A DNA stretch of 64,000 nt, taken from Locusta migratoria (Eukaryota > Arthropoda > Insecta > Orthoptera > Acrididae). The notes under the pieces are model-generated. The model made no database searches and was not told the origin of the DNA. It saw nothing but the letters and a program-made list of their open reading frames with translations. A program made the position numbers and the translations under genes. The stretch covers positions 350,179,548 to 350,243,547 of the forward strand of contig CM048746.1 in the NCBI GenBank assembly GCA_026315105.1. The letters run 5' to 3'. Below, piece after piece: positions 9,685-20,330 of this stretch; the stretch's first letter is position 1, and each line of letters opens with the position of its first letter.

Positions 9685-10148
9685 TTAATAAGAGGTTTTT
9701 AGCCAAGATTGCTTTCTTCAAGAGTGCTCACTCGACCTGTGTGTGGACGGGCTCCACAATTTTATAATGTGACATAGTTTTTTAAATTTTACTTTTTAAT
9801 CTATTGACATGGAGTCAGCCACATTTTATTTAACAACTTTTTTAATGTGAGCTTCATTATACACTTCTGAAGAAGCCAAAATTAATTTTGCCGAAACCTA
9901 GGTGAAGGTTTATACATGTAAACCATTTTATGCAACTGGTCGGCTGAAACTGTGTTGACTTTTGGATCTTTCTTCATTTAATTATATAACCGGTTTCGGC
10001 GTGTTAGATGCTATCTTCAGACCCGTAGTAATTTTTTTACATGATAACAGCAATGAAGTCATGTAAAAAATTACTACAGGTCTAGCACGCCGAAACTGGT
10101 TATGTAATTAAACGAAGAAAGCGTTCGTGGCTGAAAACCTCTTATTAA
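9685..10148. mobile_element. Inverted-repeat element with internal hairpin, TTAA-flanked
   Basis: TTAATAAGAGG at 9685 and CCTCTTATTAA ending at 10148 are inverse copies; the similarity extends about 36 bp inward (GCTTTCTTC at each inner edge). A second inverted pair of about 65 bp (9978-10044 and 10055-10125) carries ACCGGTTTCGGCGTG. TTAA borders both ends, so the target may be TTAA. It has no coding capacity and is of MITE or foldback type. Confidence 0.65.
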
Positions 10149-10164
10149 AGCATAATATATGTTT

Positions 10165-10325
10165 TATATTCTACAAAATGAAATGCTGAGATCGTAAATT
10201 AATGATTTATTGAATGACGACTGGTTTCAGTGAACTGCGTCACCATCATCTGGTCATGTATGTTGTACAATCTGGTCATATTATTAACAAATGAGTATAA
10301 ATTAATAAGTGCAACATAGCACTTA
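10165..10325. mobile_element. CCGGTTTCGG-type repeat element, second copy (split)
   Basis: Homologous to 6930-7095: same GATCGTAAATTAATGATTTATTG, GACGACTGGTTTCAG and GTGCAACATAGCAC. It is interrupted after CACTTA by the element at 10326-11116 and resumes at 11117 with GTCACTATATGAAAAAC. Confidence 0.6.
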
Positions 10326-11116
10326 CAAGGAAAGTACTTGGGATCGAACAGACACATATACACCAAAATCGTATGAGAGATAATGTAAAGATCCCTTATT
10401 GCACAAGTCATACTCCCACATCTGCAAAACTCTGCAGTCGTCCATTAGAGGCGTCTGCGTGTGCCATGCCGCATTGCAATTTGACCTGTCGTTTCGCCAG
10501 TAGCAACGGTGAAGTGTGCCTCCGAAGTTGCGTTTTGTGATGTATTTGTGTGGTGAAGCGTCAGATGGGGCGCCGATTGCTAATCACTCCTGCTAATGTA
10601 TTGCGATTAGTTGAGATGAAGTTACGAAAAACCCTTCTTCGTGAAGATGGTATTAGCGTAGAAGATGAATCATTTGCGTGCTTTCTCGTATCTGTTATGG
10701 TACAGAAATATGAGTATGAGTTAGATACTGTTGTTACAAACTGATAATAGGGATGATAATGATAATAGGGATGATAATAACGAACAACTCATTGCAATCG
10801 GTAGTGCGGGAAGTAGCGATGGAAGCAGTGGCAGTGAATACCAACAGTCTTTCGGGAAGAAGGTTAAAGTTGCAACTATCATCACGGCTTTTGATGACAA
10901 TTCGCTAGAGAACATGTACGATGAATATTACATGAGTTATAGTTAACATACCTGCATTACATATGGCGTCTACAATTACATCTACAATGCTATCTAGAGC
11001 ATGGTTGCAGAGCTTTGCAGAAAAACGACACCCACCAGCCCATTATGGTGTGCAAAGAGATCCTGTAACCAAACGTTCATACAGATATGTTTGTTCGAGC
11101 CCCTGTACTTTCCTTG
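10326..11116 (+). mobile_element. PIF/Harbinger-like DNA element, copy 1
   Basis: Ends in inverted repeats: CAAGGAAAGTACTTGGGATC at the left, and the complement of the right end reads CAAGGAAAGTACAGGGGCTC, both running on into a CGAACA motif. TTA flanks each end (10323-10325 and 11117-11119). A 3-bp TWA duplication is the PIF/Harbinger hallmark. The undisrupted target is seen at 7081-7130. A second insertion, at 36881 and its duplicate at 55059, is flanked by TAA/TAT. No transposase is seen, so mobilisation in trans is likely. Confidence 0.65.
10550..10946 (+). pseudogene. Conserved open frame of the Harbinger-like element, copy 1
   Basis: Encodes MGRRLLITPANVLRLVEMKL, then a segment ending LREDGISVEDESFACFLV, then a shifted Asp/Ser/Gly-rich part to 10946. 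The core is conserved with the copy at 55301-55625 and, until a SINE cuts it, with 37132-37236. Stops at 10741-10746 and a frame change break this copy. No known domain is recognised: there is no DDE pattern and no clear Myb repeat. It may be a remnant of the accessory or transposase gene. Confidence 0.4.
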
Positions 11117-11151
11117 TTAGTCACTATATGAAAAACACAAGTTTAAACATG

Positions 11152-11186
11152 ACAGCTTACAAAAGTATGAGTATTTTGTAAGCTGT
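11152..11186. other. Perfect 13-bp-arm hairpin
   Basis: ACAGCTTACAAAA (11152-11164) pairs with TTTTGTAAGCTGT (11174-11186) around a 9-nt loop. It is near the end of the split CCGGTTTCGG-type element; only the left arm is present at the matching place near 7120. Confidence 0.7.
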
Positions 11187-11199
11187 AATGTTTTAACTA

Positions 11200-11713
11200 G
11201 TGTTATTTTGCCAAACGGATCTCGCTTCTTAGTTCGTTGGATTCTTTTCCGAAGACCGACGGGCAATAGCGAGAGGGCGCAGCAGAATTAAAAATCACGT
11301 GATTGCCTTCTGCAGTAAGTGCCATTTCGAGGTGAGCGTCTGCCTGCTAGATTACATAGTTCAGTGCTACAAAATTTCTGATTTTTAGTATTCAGCACTC
11401 TATAATTTCAGACTAATAAATTCCATAATGCCAAGATAGAGAGATAAGTATAAACTTAAACGCGAGAAATTATCCACAAACTGTTTCTTTGGTTTGCGTG
11501 ATATCGTTAGCGGCACAAGCAGCAAGCGCATAAAGCAGCTAGGTAGGGAAACTTCTCCCTCCACCTGCATGTGCAGGCCACGCTGCCCCGCCGTTACTGG
11601 GAGCGGACTAACCTAACCTAACTTCCTGTAGGACCGAAATCGGGTGCCAATAAAAAAGCTCAGCAAATTGCGACCTAGTCTGTCATATTTTAATTACGTA
11701 TATAATTATTTTT
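11200..11713. other. Gap, nothing recognised
   Basis: Non-coding sequence with a CACGTG box near 11297 and AACCTAACCTAACTT near 11610. No gene or repeat boundary was identified. Confidence 0.4.
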
Positions 11714-12271
11714 ACATCTACATGGGATACTCTGCAAATTACATTTAAGTGCTTGGCAAAGAGTTCATCGAACTACCTTTATACTATCTATCTCCTATTC
11801 CATTCTCGAATGGCGCGCGGGAAGAAAGAACATCTAAATCTCTCTGTTCGAGTTCTGATTACTCGTATTTCATTCTGATGATAATTTCTACCTATGTAGG
11901 TGGGAGTCAACAATATTTTTTCGCATTCGGAGGAGAATGTTGGTGATTGGAGTTTCGTAAGTAGACCACGCTGCAGCGAAAACCGCCGTTGTTGTAAAGA
12001 TTCCCAGATCCTGTATCATTTCCGTGACGCTGTCTCACCTGTATCTTGACAATACAAAACAAGCTGCCCTTCTTTGGACTCATTCGGTGTCCTCTGTCGA
12101 ACCTACCTGATTGGATCCACACTGGGCAGCAATACTCCAAATGAGGACGGACAAGCGTAGTGTAAGCAGTCTCTTTAGTAGTTCTGTTGCATCTTTTAAG
12201 CGTTCTGCCAATAAAACACAGTCTCTGGTTCGCCTTTCCCACGACATTATCTACGTGTTCTTTTCATCTTT

Positions 12272-12470
12272 GCCGGCCGCGGTGGCCGAGGGGACAGAGG
12301 GGCTTCAGTCACAGTCTGCACGGCCACTACGGTCGGGGGTTCGAATCCCCCCTCGGGCATGGATATTTGTGCCGTCCTAGTTCGTAAGTAGTTCATAAGT
12401 AGTTTGTAAGTTTAGGGACTGATGACCTCGTAGTTAAGTCCCATAAGCTTTAGAAACATTTGAACAATTC
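12272..12470 (+). mobile_element. tRNA-derived SINE (common family), near full length
   Basis: Forward copy: GCCGGCCGCGGTGGCCGAGG, B box GGTTCGAATCCCC, body to AAGTCCCATAAGCTT and the tail AACATTTGAACAATTC. A TTTTCATCTTT / TTTCCATCTTT pair flanks it as the target-site duplication, inside the LINE. Confidence 0.9.
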
Positions 12471-12512
12471 TTTCCATCTTTCCAGCTTATGTCTGATGTA
12501 ATTACTAGGTAT

Positions 12513-13160
12513 TTAGTGGAGTTTACGGCCTTCACAATCGATTGATTTATCTTGTAAACAAAGTTTGACGAATTTCTTTTTGTACTCATTGGGACGACCA
12601 CACTTCTCATTATTTAGAGTCAATTGCCAATTTTGACACGCTACTGATATCTTATTTAAATCGTTCTGCAGTTGGTTTTGATCTTCAGATGACTTTACTA
12701 GACGATAAATGACGATGTCATCTGCAAACAATCTAAAAGAGCTGCTCAGATTTTCTCCTAAATCGTTTATGTAAATAAGGAACAGCAGAGGACCAATAAC
12801 ACTACCCTGTGGAACGACCGATATAACCTCTGTTTTAATCGATGCCTTGCCATCGATTACTACAAACTGTGTCCTCTCTGACAGGAAATCCCCTATCCAG
12901 TCACAAATCTGGGGCGATATCCTATAACCGCGCAATTTGATTAAAAGCCGTTTGTGAGGTACGGGGTCAAAAGCTTTCTGGAAATCTAGAAATACGGAAT
13001 CAATTTGAGAACCCTTGTCGATAACACTCATCACTTCGTGTGAGTAAAGCGCTAGTCGTGTTTCACATGAACGATATTTTCTAAATCCGTGTTGACCTTG
13101 GGTCAATAGATGATTCCGTTCGAGATAATTAATAATATTTGAATACAGGATATGTTCCAA
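12513..13160 (-). pseudogene. LINE reverse transcriptase fragment
   Basis: 215 codons with the RT block order: HGFRKYRSCETRL (block 2a), FLDFQKAFDPVPHKRLL (block A, with the Asp), VPQGSVIGPLLFLIYIND (block B) and FADDIVIY (block C, the catalytic Asp pair). QLTLNNEKC follows. It lacks an N-terminal start and its C-terminus is cut by the SINE, so it is a fragment. The family is the CR1/L2-like part of the Jockey superfamily. Confidence 0.85.
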
Positions 13161-13429
13161 AACTCTGCTGCAAATTGACGTTAATGAAATAGGCGTGTAG
13201 TTTAGTGGGTTACTGCTACTGCCTTTCTTAGATATAGGTGTGAACCGTGAAACTTTCCAATCATTTGATACAGATCCTTCTTTGAGCGAGTTGTTGTATA
13301 TGGCAGTTAAGTAAGGAGTTATGGCGTCAGCATAATCATATAGAAATTTAGTGGGTATACAGTCCGGACCAGAAGACTTGTTCTAGTTAAATGATTTCAG
13401 TTGCTTCACTACTCAGATGATATCTACTT

Positions 13430-13933
13430 CTACGTTACTCATTCTGGCCTCTGTTCGTAATTCGAAATCTGGAATATTCGAAAAGCTGTGTTTAGTAACT
13501 TTGCTTTGGTAGCGCTATCATCGGCGGAATCGCCATTTGTATCACGTAATGAGGGTATTGTTTGAGTTTTGCCTCTAGTATATTTGACATAAGACCAAAA
13601 TCTCTTTGGGTTCTCAGCCAGCTTTCGAGAAAGAGTTTCGTTGTGGAAGGTATTGTAAACATCTCGCATTGAAGTCCTCGCTAATGTTCGAGCTTCTGTG
13701 TAAGATCGCCAATCCTGGGATTTTTGTGTTCATTTAAATGTTGCATGCCTTTTTCGTTGTTTTTGTAATAGTGTCCTGACTTGTTTTGTGAACCAAGGGA
13801 GATCACCTCCTTCTTTTATTAATTTATTTGGTATAAAACTGTCAACTACTGTCGATACTACTTCTTTGAACTGGAGCCACATCTGGTCTACGCTTATTTT
13901 TAGGGTTTGGAATGAGTTGAAACTATCTGTCAA
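13430..13933 (-). pseudogene. LINE EN-RT linker fragments
   Basis: Two frames, 13730-13933 and 13439-13669, give DLPWFTKQVRTLLQKQRKRH and ENPKRFWSYVKYTRGK-type sequence. Both are characteristic of the stretch between endonuclease and RT in CR1-like elements. A frameshift separates them. Confidence 0.7.
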
Positions 13934-13957
13934 GAAGCAATGTATTTTATATCTATC

Positions 13958-14675
13958 TCATTTCCTGAATAAATACACTTTTCGTCTATTTTTGGTAACT
14001 TTGGGACTTTCAATATTCAATCTCGCTACGGCAGCTGTGTGTTCACTAATACCTGTATCCGTTTTAAAGCTAGTTGTAAGATCGGGATTATTTGTCGCAA
14101 AGAGATCAAGTGTGTTTTGACATCCATTTACAATTCTAGTTGGCTCATGCACTAATTGTTCGAAGTAATTCTCAGAGAATGCGTTGAGTACAATTTAGCA
14201 CGATGTATTAAGCGTACCTCCTGATTTGCACATATAATTTTTCCAGTAGATTGAGGGTGAATTGAAATCACCGCCATTGTCTCTGAACCTTTCTGTTTTC
14301 TTATCGTCAGAGCCGGGAGGCCGGTAAAAGGAACCAATTATTAACTTCTTACTATTTTCAGGTACAACTTCTACCCATAATAGCTCACAGGAACTATAAA
14401 ATTCAACTTCGCTACACGAAGTACTACTTTTGACAGCGAAAAACACGCCTCACCCTATTTGTTTAATCTATCCTTTCTGAACGCACATCTTTTGCAAACA
14501 CTTCGCCTGAACTAATTTCCGGCTTGAGACAACTTTCACTGCCTATAATGTTATGTGTTTCGGTACTTTCTATTAACGCTTGGAGATCTGGTACTTTCCC
14601 GACACAGCCACGACAATTTACAACTGTTATATCATTAGTTCCTAGATCTACATTTCTGCTGTGATCGACCTGCAC
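13958..14675 (-). pseudogene. LINE apurinic-type endonuclease fragments
   Basis: Three frames in order (14463-14675, 14195-14446, 13958-14152) give VNCRGCVGKVPDLQALI, GSESCLKPEI, LLWVEVVPENSKKLIIGSFY and ISEHTAAVARL. These correspond to the N-terminal, central and C-terminal parts of an AP-endonuclease domain. The usual catalytic D..H ends as SEHTA here. Frameshifts make it non-functional. Confidence 0.7.
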
Positions 14676-14713
14676 CCTTTGAGACAGCCCATTTTTCCCC
14701 GACGTCCTCTATC

Positions 14714-14715
<2 letters not shown>

Positions 14716-14761
<46 letters not shown>
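14716..14761. repeat. A46 homopolymer
   Basis: 46 consecutive A on the plus strand inside the minus-strand LINE, so it is not that LINE's tail. It is either an expanded run or the mark of a lost plus-strand insertion. Confidence 0.9.
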
Positions 14762-14762
<1 letters not shown>

Positions 14763-15135
14763 CCCAGTCCTCAGCACACAGCCTCCGCTACCCGTGTAGC
14801 CGCTTCCTGCGTGTAGTGGCTTCCTGACCTGTTTAGCGGACAACATTTTCCGAGAGCTGCGATACTACTGCGATGAAATAAAAGGCCATATATGACTTAG
14901 GCGTAGATGTTCCTATAAATTTCAGTATCGTTTTGGGCTTCATCATGTTATCATTTCCAACAAGAAAGTCAATAAGTAAGTCAGAAAATTTTAATTCCGT
15001 CCATCAACACCAAAGTCAGAGTTAACATTAATTTATTTTTCTCTTCTAGTTCCAAAAACAAGATGTGTATTCCATTAATTGTATAATGTGGAAAATAATC
15101 AGTTGTATGCCTCTTACAATGTGTCTTACAGTCAT

Positions 15136-15960
15136 TTAATTATTCCTATTTTTTTTATTCATTATCAGACCTACTCCTGTAATACCCCCAACTGATATTG
15201 TATTTATAATCATATACTCACCTGACCAGGAAACCTGTTCCTCTTTCCACCGAAAATCTCTACTCCCCACTATATCTAACTTCAACCAATCCATTTCCAT
15301 TTTTAAATTTTCTAACTTTCCTACCCGATTAAGGGATCTAACATTCCACGCTCCGATCCGTAGAATGCCAGTGTTGTTTTTCCTGATGATCACATCCTAC
15401 TGAGTAGTCCCCGCTCGGAGATCCAAATCGGGGACCATTTTACCTCAGGTATATTTTACCCGAGAGGATGCCATCATCGTGTTCATGTCCTCGGGAAAAG
15501 TAACGGCTGTAGTTTCCCCTTGCTTTCAGCCATTTGCAGTAACTGTGTGGCAAAGCCACATTAGCTGATGTTACTAGGCCAGCTCAGTTAATCATCCAGA
15601 CTGTTGGCCCTGTAACTACTGAAAAGGCTGCTGCCCCTCTTCAGGAACCAAACGTTTGTCTGGCATCTCCACAGATACCCCTCCGCTGTGATTGCACCTA
15701 CGGTATGGCTATCTGTATCGTTGAGACACGCAAGCCACCCCATCCCAGCAATGTTTGTGGTTCTTGGGGCCAAACCTTGATTCTCCCAAGTCACACCAGA
15801 AAGTAGTCCACTCCCATGAACCACTTGGCAGTATGACCTGGGAAAAGCAAGGTTTGGTACAATGTTTTTTGATGGATCAGTATTATTCAACATTAAATAA
15901 ACTGCTGGTTCATGCATGAATACAAAACTAAAGATACATTACTTGCAGTACTGTAGGTGG
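15136..15960 (-). mobile_element. RTE-like LINE 5' part with endonuclease start
   Basis: The minus strand at 15393-15136 reads RIGAWNVRSLNRVGKLENLK, then LDIVGSRDFRWKEEQ, the opening of an RTE-type AP-endonuclease. Upstream (15960-15400) is a 5' region with HSYCKWLKARGNYSRYFSRG-like coding in a shifted frame. The element stops at 15136. It is likely the same family as the LINE at 20738-23282, which starts where this one ends within the endonuclease. Confidence 0.6.
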
Positions 15961-16690
15961 CTGATTAGGTGATTTAGTGGCCGCAACATGCTTCCAGAAA
16001 CATTTCAGTAGTTGGTGTGGCTGTGTGCTCATTTCCTCTTCTTGGCGAAGTTAGGATTGCGCAACAAGCCAACATGACAAAACCACATTACTTCGGAGAC
16101 TATGTACTTGCATCCCAGGCTATTGGTAACTTGCAGCAAATTAATTTAGCCTGCAATTCCACAGCTTCTTCATAGTATCCATCACGTTTGCTACAAAAGC
16201 CAGTATTTCCACTTAACTTGGTAGTTGGCTACTTCTGTACTCTGTACTCGACTGCTCGCGACTACCACTGAACTACGACTCCGTCAAAATTGCCTGTTAC
16301 CACCTTTCCAGAAGCGTCTCCCGCCAACCAACCACCTTTTTTCACCTTGCACTGGCCACCTTTCCGTTCCTAGGTACTGCACTCCATCTTTTAACTACAG
16401 TTACTAAAGTTACCCTTACATGAAACAGTACACATTATTTCATATTTTATACAGAACAATTTCTACAATAACTCCAGTATGTTTAAACAGAAAATAAACA
16501 TGGTCACAGAAAAATAAGTTTTACAAGTTTCTATCAGAAAACTTACTTCTACTAAGTCAAAGATTATAAATAAAGACGTCAGGCATTACAATAAATTGAC
16601 AATCGATATATGTCAAATCATTAAAAATAAATAATTTAGTAACAATTGCATAAAACAATAATAAACAATGGATTATCAGGGAAAGGAGTA
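15961..16690. other. Gap, nothing recognised
   Basis: No gene recognised. A 60-codon frame at 16225 lacks family features. The second half is AT-rich. Confidence 0.4.
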
Positions 16691-16693
16691 TGT

Positions 16694-17160
16694 TGTAGTG
16701 TTACAACCGCCCTTTCTCCGTACACTTTAGGTTTGTTCAAGCAGCTGCTAGCGGATTCAAGCTTATGTGCAGAGCTGTGTGTTAGCCGCGCCTTTTCCTC
16801 CTTCTGTCTACTTGAGGTGTGGCTGTTTCCTGTATATAAGCAATGGCATGAAGCAATCTGATTAGCAGTCTCTACGCGGAAATTTTTCTGGCGCTTCCAA
16901 GCTGCCAGATTTGTGCAGAGCTGTCCGAGTTAAGAGTGGTGTTTTTATTTGAGGCGGGTTCTTAAAAGTTTTGAAAGCTGTTGCAGTTCTCGCGTTTGAG
17001 AATTTCATATTTATGTTTCATTGTTAATTGTAAGATAAGTATTTTATTTAACCGTACAAAACACCTTTACACACCGCCAGCTGATTAACCCGAGAGAATT
17101 GAACCAGAAATGGCGCAAAACACACGTAAGCAGAACAAGCAACACATACCAAGTACTAAA
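16694..17160 (+). mobile_element. Possible LTR plus start of a retroelement
   Basis: A segment beginning TGTTACAACCGCCC holds a TATA-like GTATATAAGC at 16833-16842 and is followed by an ATG at 17110 opening MAQNTRKQNKQ. The layout suggests a promoter-bearing LTR, leader and gag start, cut off by a SINE fragment at 17191. No second LTR or clear primer site is seen, so the call is tentative. Confidence 0.3.
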
Positions 17161-17190
17161 AGCAGCGTGCAGGACTTCGTTGAAGACAAA

Positions 17191-17296
17191 TCAAATCAAA
17201 TGTCTGTATAGTCTATGGGACTTAACTACGGGGTCATCAGTCCCTAAACTTACAAACTACTTATGAACTACTTACGAACTAGGACGGCACAAATAT
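17191..17296 (-). mobile_element. SINE 3' fragment
   Basis: The body of the common SINE (GGGACTTAACTACGGGGTCA to GGACGGCACAAATAT on the plus strand), ending abruptly at the next element; the tRNA head is missing. Confidence 0.85.
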
Positions 17297-17757
17297 CTCC
17301 TCTACAAATTCAGTTATTCAATTTTCGCATCAGATGAACGGTTTATTTGCAATTAAAATTACATTACAAAAATGTTTTTTTGGTGTTACAAACGTATTTC
17401 TTGTCAGAAATATTTGAAAAAATCGAGGTTCTGGTCTCTGGTAGCCAACAATTATGTGTGTAAAATTTGGTGCCGATCGGTTGAACTGTTCGACTTAAAA
17501 ACTGGAAACACGTTACGGACAGACAGACAGACATCCCAAATTCGCAGTAATATTTGCAAATATCTCTGAAACGTTACGAGATATGAAAAAAAATAACAGA
17601 GCAAAGTTGTAAATAATTTTCTCCTCTACAAATTCGGTTATTCCATTTTCGTGTCAGATGAATGGTTAAGCCGTTATTTTCATTTAAATTTCGAGCTGTC
17701 AAAACCCGATCGCAAATACCCACTTTTAGTGTTACTACCGTAACCTAAAGTGGGCCA
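17297..17757 (-). mobile_element. GCCCACTTT-family element fragment
   Basis: Reverse complement of 3347-3790, including the GACAGACAGACAGACATCCC run and the terminal CCTAAAGTGGGCC. It replaces the head of the adjacent SINE. Confidence 0.75.
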
Positions 17758-17779
17758 ATACACAAATTCGTTAGAAACC

Positions 17780-18150
17780 ATTGACTGCTAAATGATAATT
17801 TTAACCCGCTGAATGTGTGTAAAGACCGTCACATTTAGCGGAAATTCGGCTAATGTGGCAACCCTGCGCACTCGTAATCTGGCAGTGCGGCATCTGGTGG
17901 GCTGCTTCTCCAGGGCGCGGCGCCGTGGCTGGGCGTGGCCCACAGTCGCCAATCCATAGGCAGATGGCGTCACCATGGAAACACGCCCCGGGCCAGCTTT
18001 TGTTCCTCCGTGATAATTCGCATCCGCGGCTGCTCTCGCCTCGCGGCTGACGGGCACTCGCCTGTGGAGACTCCTGCCCTCTCGCGTCGAGTACACGAAC
18101 AAAGTCAGAGTGGGTGTTCATCCCTTGCAAGACGCCACTGGGAATTAAGG
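17780..18150. promoter_or_regulatory. GC-rich promoter-like island
   Basis: An isolated GC-rich, CpG-rich 370-bp segment in AT-rich surroundings, with a CCAAT motif (17959 region), CGCCCCGGG and an X-box at 17969-17982. No TATA box and no convincing exon beside it. Overlapping Arg-rich frames are composition artefacts. It could be a host promoter whose exons lie elsewhere, or an unknown repeat. Confidence 0.35.
17969..17982. promoter_or_regulatory. X-box (RFX-type) motif
   Basis: GTCACCATGGAAAC fits the RFX consensus RYYNYY-N2-RRNRAC at every position. In insects such sites control ciliary genes of sensory neurons. A single site by chance is possible. Confidence 0.4.
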
Positions 18151-18244
18151 CTTACCATTTGTACAGGGCGAGGCACTAGACCCTGTAATGATACTAGGGG
18201 TACACCAGAACCCCCAGGGCTTCCAAAATGCGTAGCTTATGTCC

Positions 18245-18400
18245 AAAAATGTTCAATTGTTTGTAGAGCTTATAGGACTTAGCTGTGGGGTAATCAGTTT
18301 TTAAACTTACAAACCGCTTATGAATTAGCTTATACTAAAGACGGCACAAACATCCATACCTGAGGGGGAATTCAAACCCCAGAAGCGGAACGGCCACTGG
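18245..18400 (-). mobile_element. Diverged SINE fragment
   Basis: Common SINE family, with TTCAAACCCC in place of the B box complement and the A-box half missing. It is older than the other copies. Confidence 0.8.
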
Positions 18401-19601
18401 AATTTTAATACGTGTAAATTCTGTTACTCGAAGGATTAGTAAACCTCACTAAAAGTTAAAAGAACAAGAGGAAATACTGATGATCACTCCTCACTTGCTT
18501 ACTCATAACCATCCAACTGGGAAACCAAGATCAACCTTACGAAGTTCAGAGGAAAAGCAAAATTACCTTTGATGGAGTTCTCTTATAAAAATGTAAAAAA
18601 AAAAACTAAAAATAAATAAATAAATAAAATAAATATGACAGCAAGCTTTTACTTGACTTCCCACCGTCATTATCCAAAATGGGTTGGATCCACTCTATAG
18701 GCATCCCAAACCCGATCAGGCCCTTTTTCTAAGGCTCCTGATCATGAGTAGTAGCCTCTTCTGTAGGACTACCTACTCACTCAAACACCACAACACCTAC
18801 ACTACATACACTAGGGATTCCTTGGGTAACGTCTTACTCATTCTCATTCAGCATTACTTCAGTCCCGTAACACCTCATTTCTCTCGTTAATCTTTCAAAT
18901 CGATATATTTATACCTTATTTACAGCCTCACGTACTCTTATTATTAGGCGATTGTGCTATCCTACTAACTACCTACTTTATGCTACCTAAGCATAAATAT
19001 TTTCACCAAGCCTGAGACACTGTTCAACTATATATCGACTAACTATGAAAATCCCCTATAACATTCCTATCTCTAACGCCTATCTGTATGTGTGTGTGTT
19101 CTTGAATGTACTGTTGTATATAAAAGTCTGTATAATCTATATCTATATATAAAAGGCTTGTGTGTGTACGTGCTGACAGACTTTTCTCCATGACCACATA
19201 CTGCCACCCACTGGTGGTTGTGGTGGTAGATAGCCCTTGGTCTAATGATGTTAGTAAGGGAGTTTGATCGCGGTGCGTGGCAGTGGGTGAGTGTGACGAC
19301 CAAAAATTCGCAAAATATGCAATAAAACGATTTCGCATTGTCCGCCATGTTTAAATTTGGCAAACGAGTTTCCATTTGTTATTACATGACAAAGAATTGC
19401 TTGCTTACCTCTTGATTTGGAATTTAATTCCATATTCGATGTAGGCTGATATGGGAACGGAATCGAAACATATTTTCTTCTCTTTTTCTTTAAATGCTTC
19501 TTAGCAGCCATGTTTGAATTTGGCAAGAAACTAAATATGAATATCTATGGCTGGCATGCTAAGGAAACTGAAGTTCAACATCCAGAGAGTATAGAGATCA
19601 A
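18401..19601. other. Gap, no gene recognised
   Basis: AT-rich, with an A/AAAT tract at 18594-18632. Two 20-bp copies of GCCATGTTTRAATTTGGCAA lie near 19343 and 19509. TATATCTATATATAAAAGGC near 19139 resembles insect Helitron starts but is not enough for a call. Confidence 0.4.
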
Positions 19602-19788
19602 CAATCAAATGTTTGTAAATCTATCGGACCAAACTGCGTGGTCATCCGTCCGTAGCTTACAAACTACTTAAACCAAGATAACTAACCTAAGGACAAACAC
19701 ACACACCCATGCCCCAGGGAGGACTCGAACCTCCACGGCGAGCAACCGCGCGCTCCGCAGCGAGACGCCTTAGACCGCTCGGCTACTA
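19602..19788 (-). mobile_element. SINE, divergent subfamily
   Basis: Minus strand: TAGCCGAGCGGTCTAAGGCG A-box region, GGTTCGAGTCCTCC B box, then the GGGCATGGGTGTGTGTG body. It has the same design as the common SINE but a different tRNA head (GAGCGGTCTAAGGCG) and body. Confidence 0.8.
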
Positions 19789-19979
19789 GGATTAGGAGGC
19801 CATGCAGACTACCTTAATAAAGGTACACCAATAATTTTTTTTTATTTAAATCTTCTACAGGTGTTTACCCAGTAGATATATGAGGTAACACAATCAATAT
19901 CAATTGAAATTCTGGAATTAAGGAGGACTACATTTTATGCCCATGAGAAGATTAGGTTCTGCATAAATGTGAAATTTCT

Positions 19980-20330
19980 TTAAGAAGGGTTTGATTGTGG
20001 ATTATATTTCGAAATCGTTATGTGTTTTGTCTTGTGCCATGTTAGAATTTTGAAGAAATGGGTGTTGCTAAATTGAGGCCCATTTTCTGTAAGTATCCTT
20101 TTTGCTATCCCTGCATCTTCAAAGCATTCTTCTAAGCATCTTATAACAGTACTTGAACTAGATTTAATCACTGGATATATCTTAACATACTTGGACGAGC
20201 ATTCATTAACTACAAAAATGTGATCCACTCCTCCTCTACCTGTTGTAAGAGGTCAATACAAATCACAAGCTGTTATATCATGTAGAAACTTTAGTATTAT
20301 CGGATAGAGTGCAAATGGAAAGTGCTGATT
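19980..20330 (-). pseudogene. Integrase core fragment
   Basis: The translation has DHIFVV, VIKSSSSTVIRCLEECF, ILTENGPQFSNTHF (where the usual acceptor-site Asp reads Glu in T-E-N-GPQF) and ISKYNPQSNPS, matching the DDE integrase core up to the YHPQ motif. Upstream in a shifted frame is the DL.GPLP..-type start. Non-functional. Confidence 0.75.

Larger units (their letters stand above)
11714..14850 (-). mobile_element. CR1-like (Jockey superfamily) LINE, about 3 kb, decayed
   Basis: On the minus strand the order is an ORF1-side remnant (about 14850-14762), endonuclease (14675-13958), linker (13933-13439), reverse transcriptase (13160-12513), C-terminal region (12242-11950) and a 3' end with the TACATCTACAT tail at 11714. 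Frameshifts and stops separate the parts. A SINE at 12272-12470 and a 46-bp A run at 14716-14761 interrupt it. Related copies are at 31925, 33850, 36096, 37927/43748 and 55901/59251. Confidence 0.85.

Noticed and set aside
14716..14761. Poly-A tail of a processed pseudogene
   Set aside because: Sequence on its left is minus-strand LINE endonuclease and on its right minus-strand LINE ORF1 region; no plus-strand gene copy is present.
16225..16861. Short open frames between the RTE-like and LTR-like parts
   Set aside because: No start context, domain or repeat evidence.
17788..18282. Overlapping frames in the GC-rich island
   Set aside because: Arg/Pro/Ala-rich on both strands; composition effect.
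19139..19160. Helitron 5' end (TATATCTATATATAAAAGGC)
   Set aside because: Only a weak start-like word; no CTRR end with hairpin was found to pair with it.
19039..19526. Overlapping minus-strand frames
   Set aside because: They overlap each other in different frames and show no family features; the region has short direct repeats of non-coding type.
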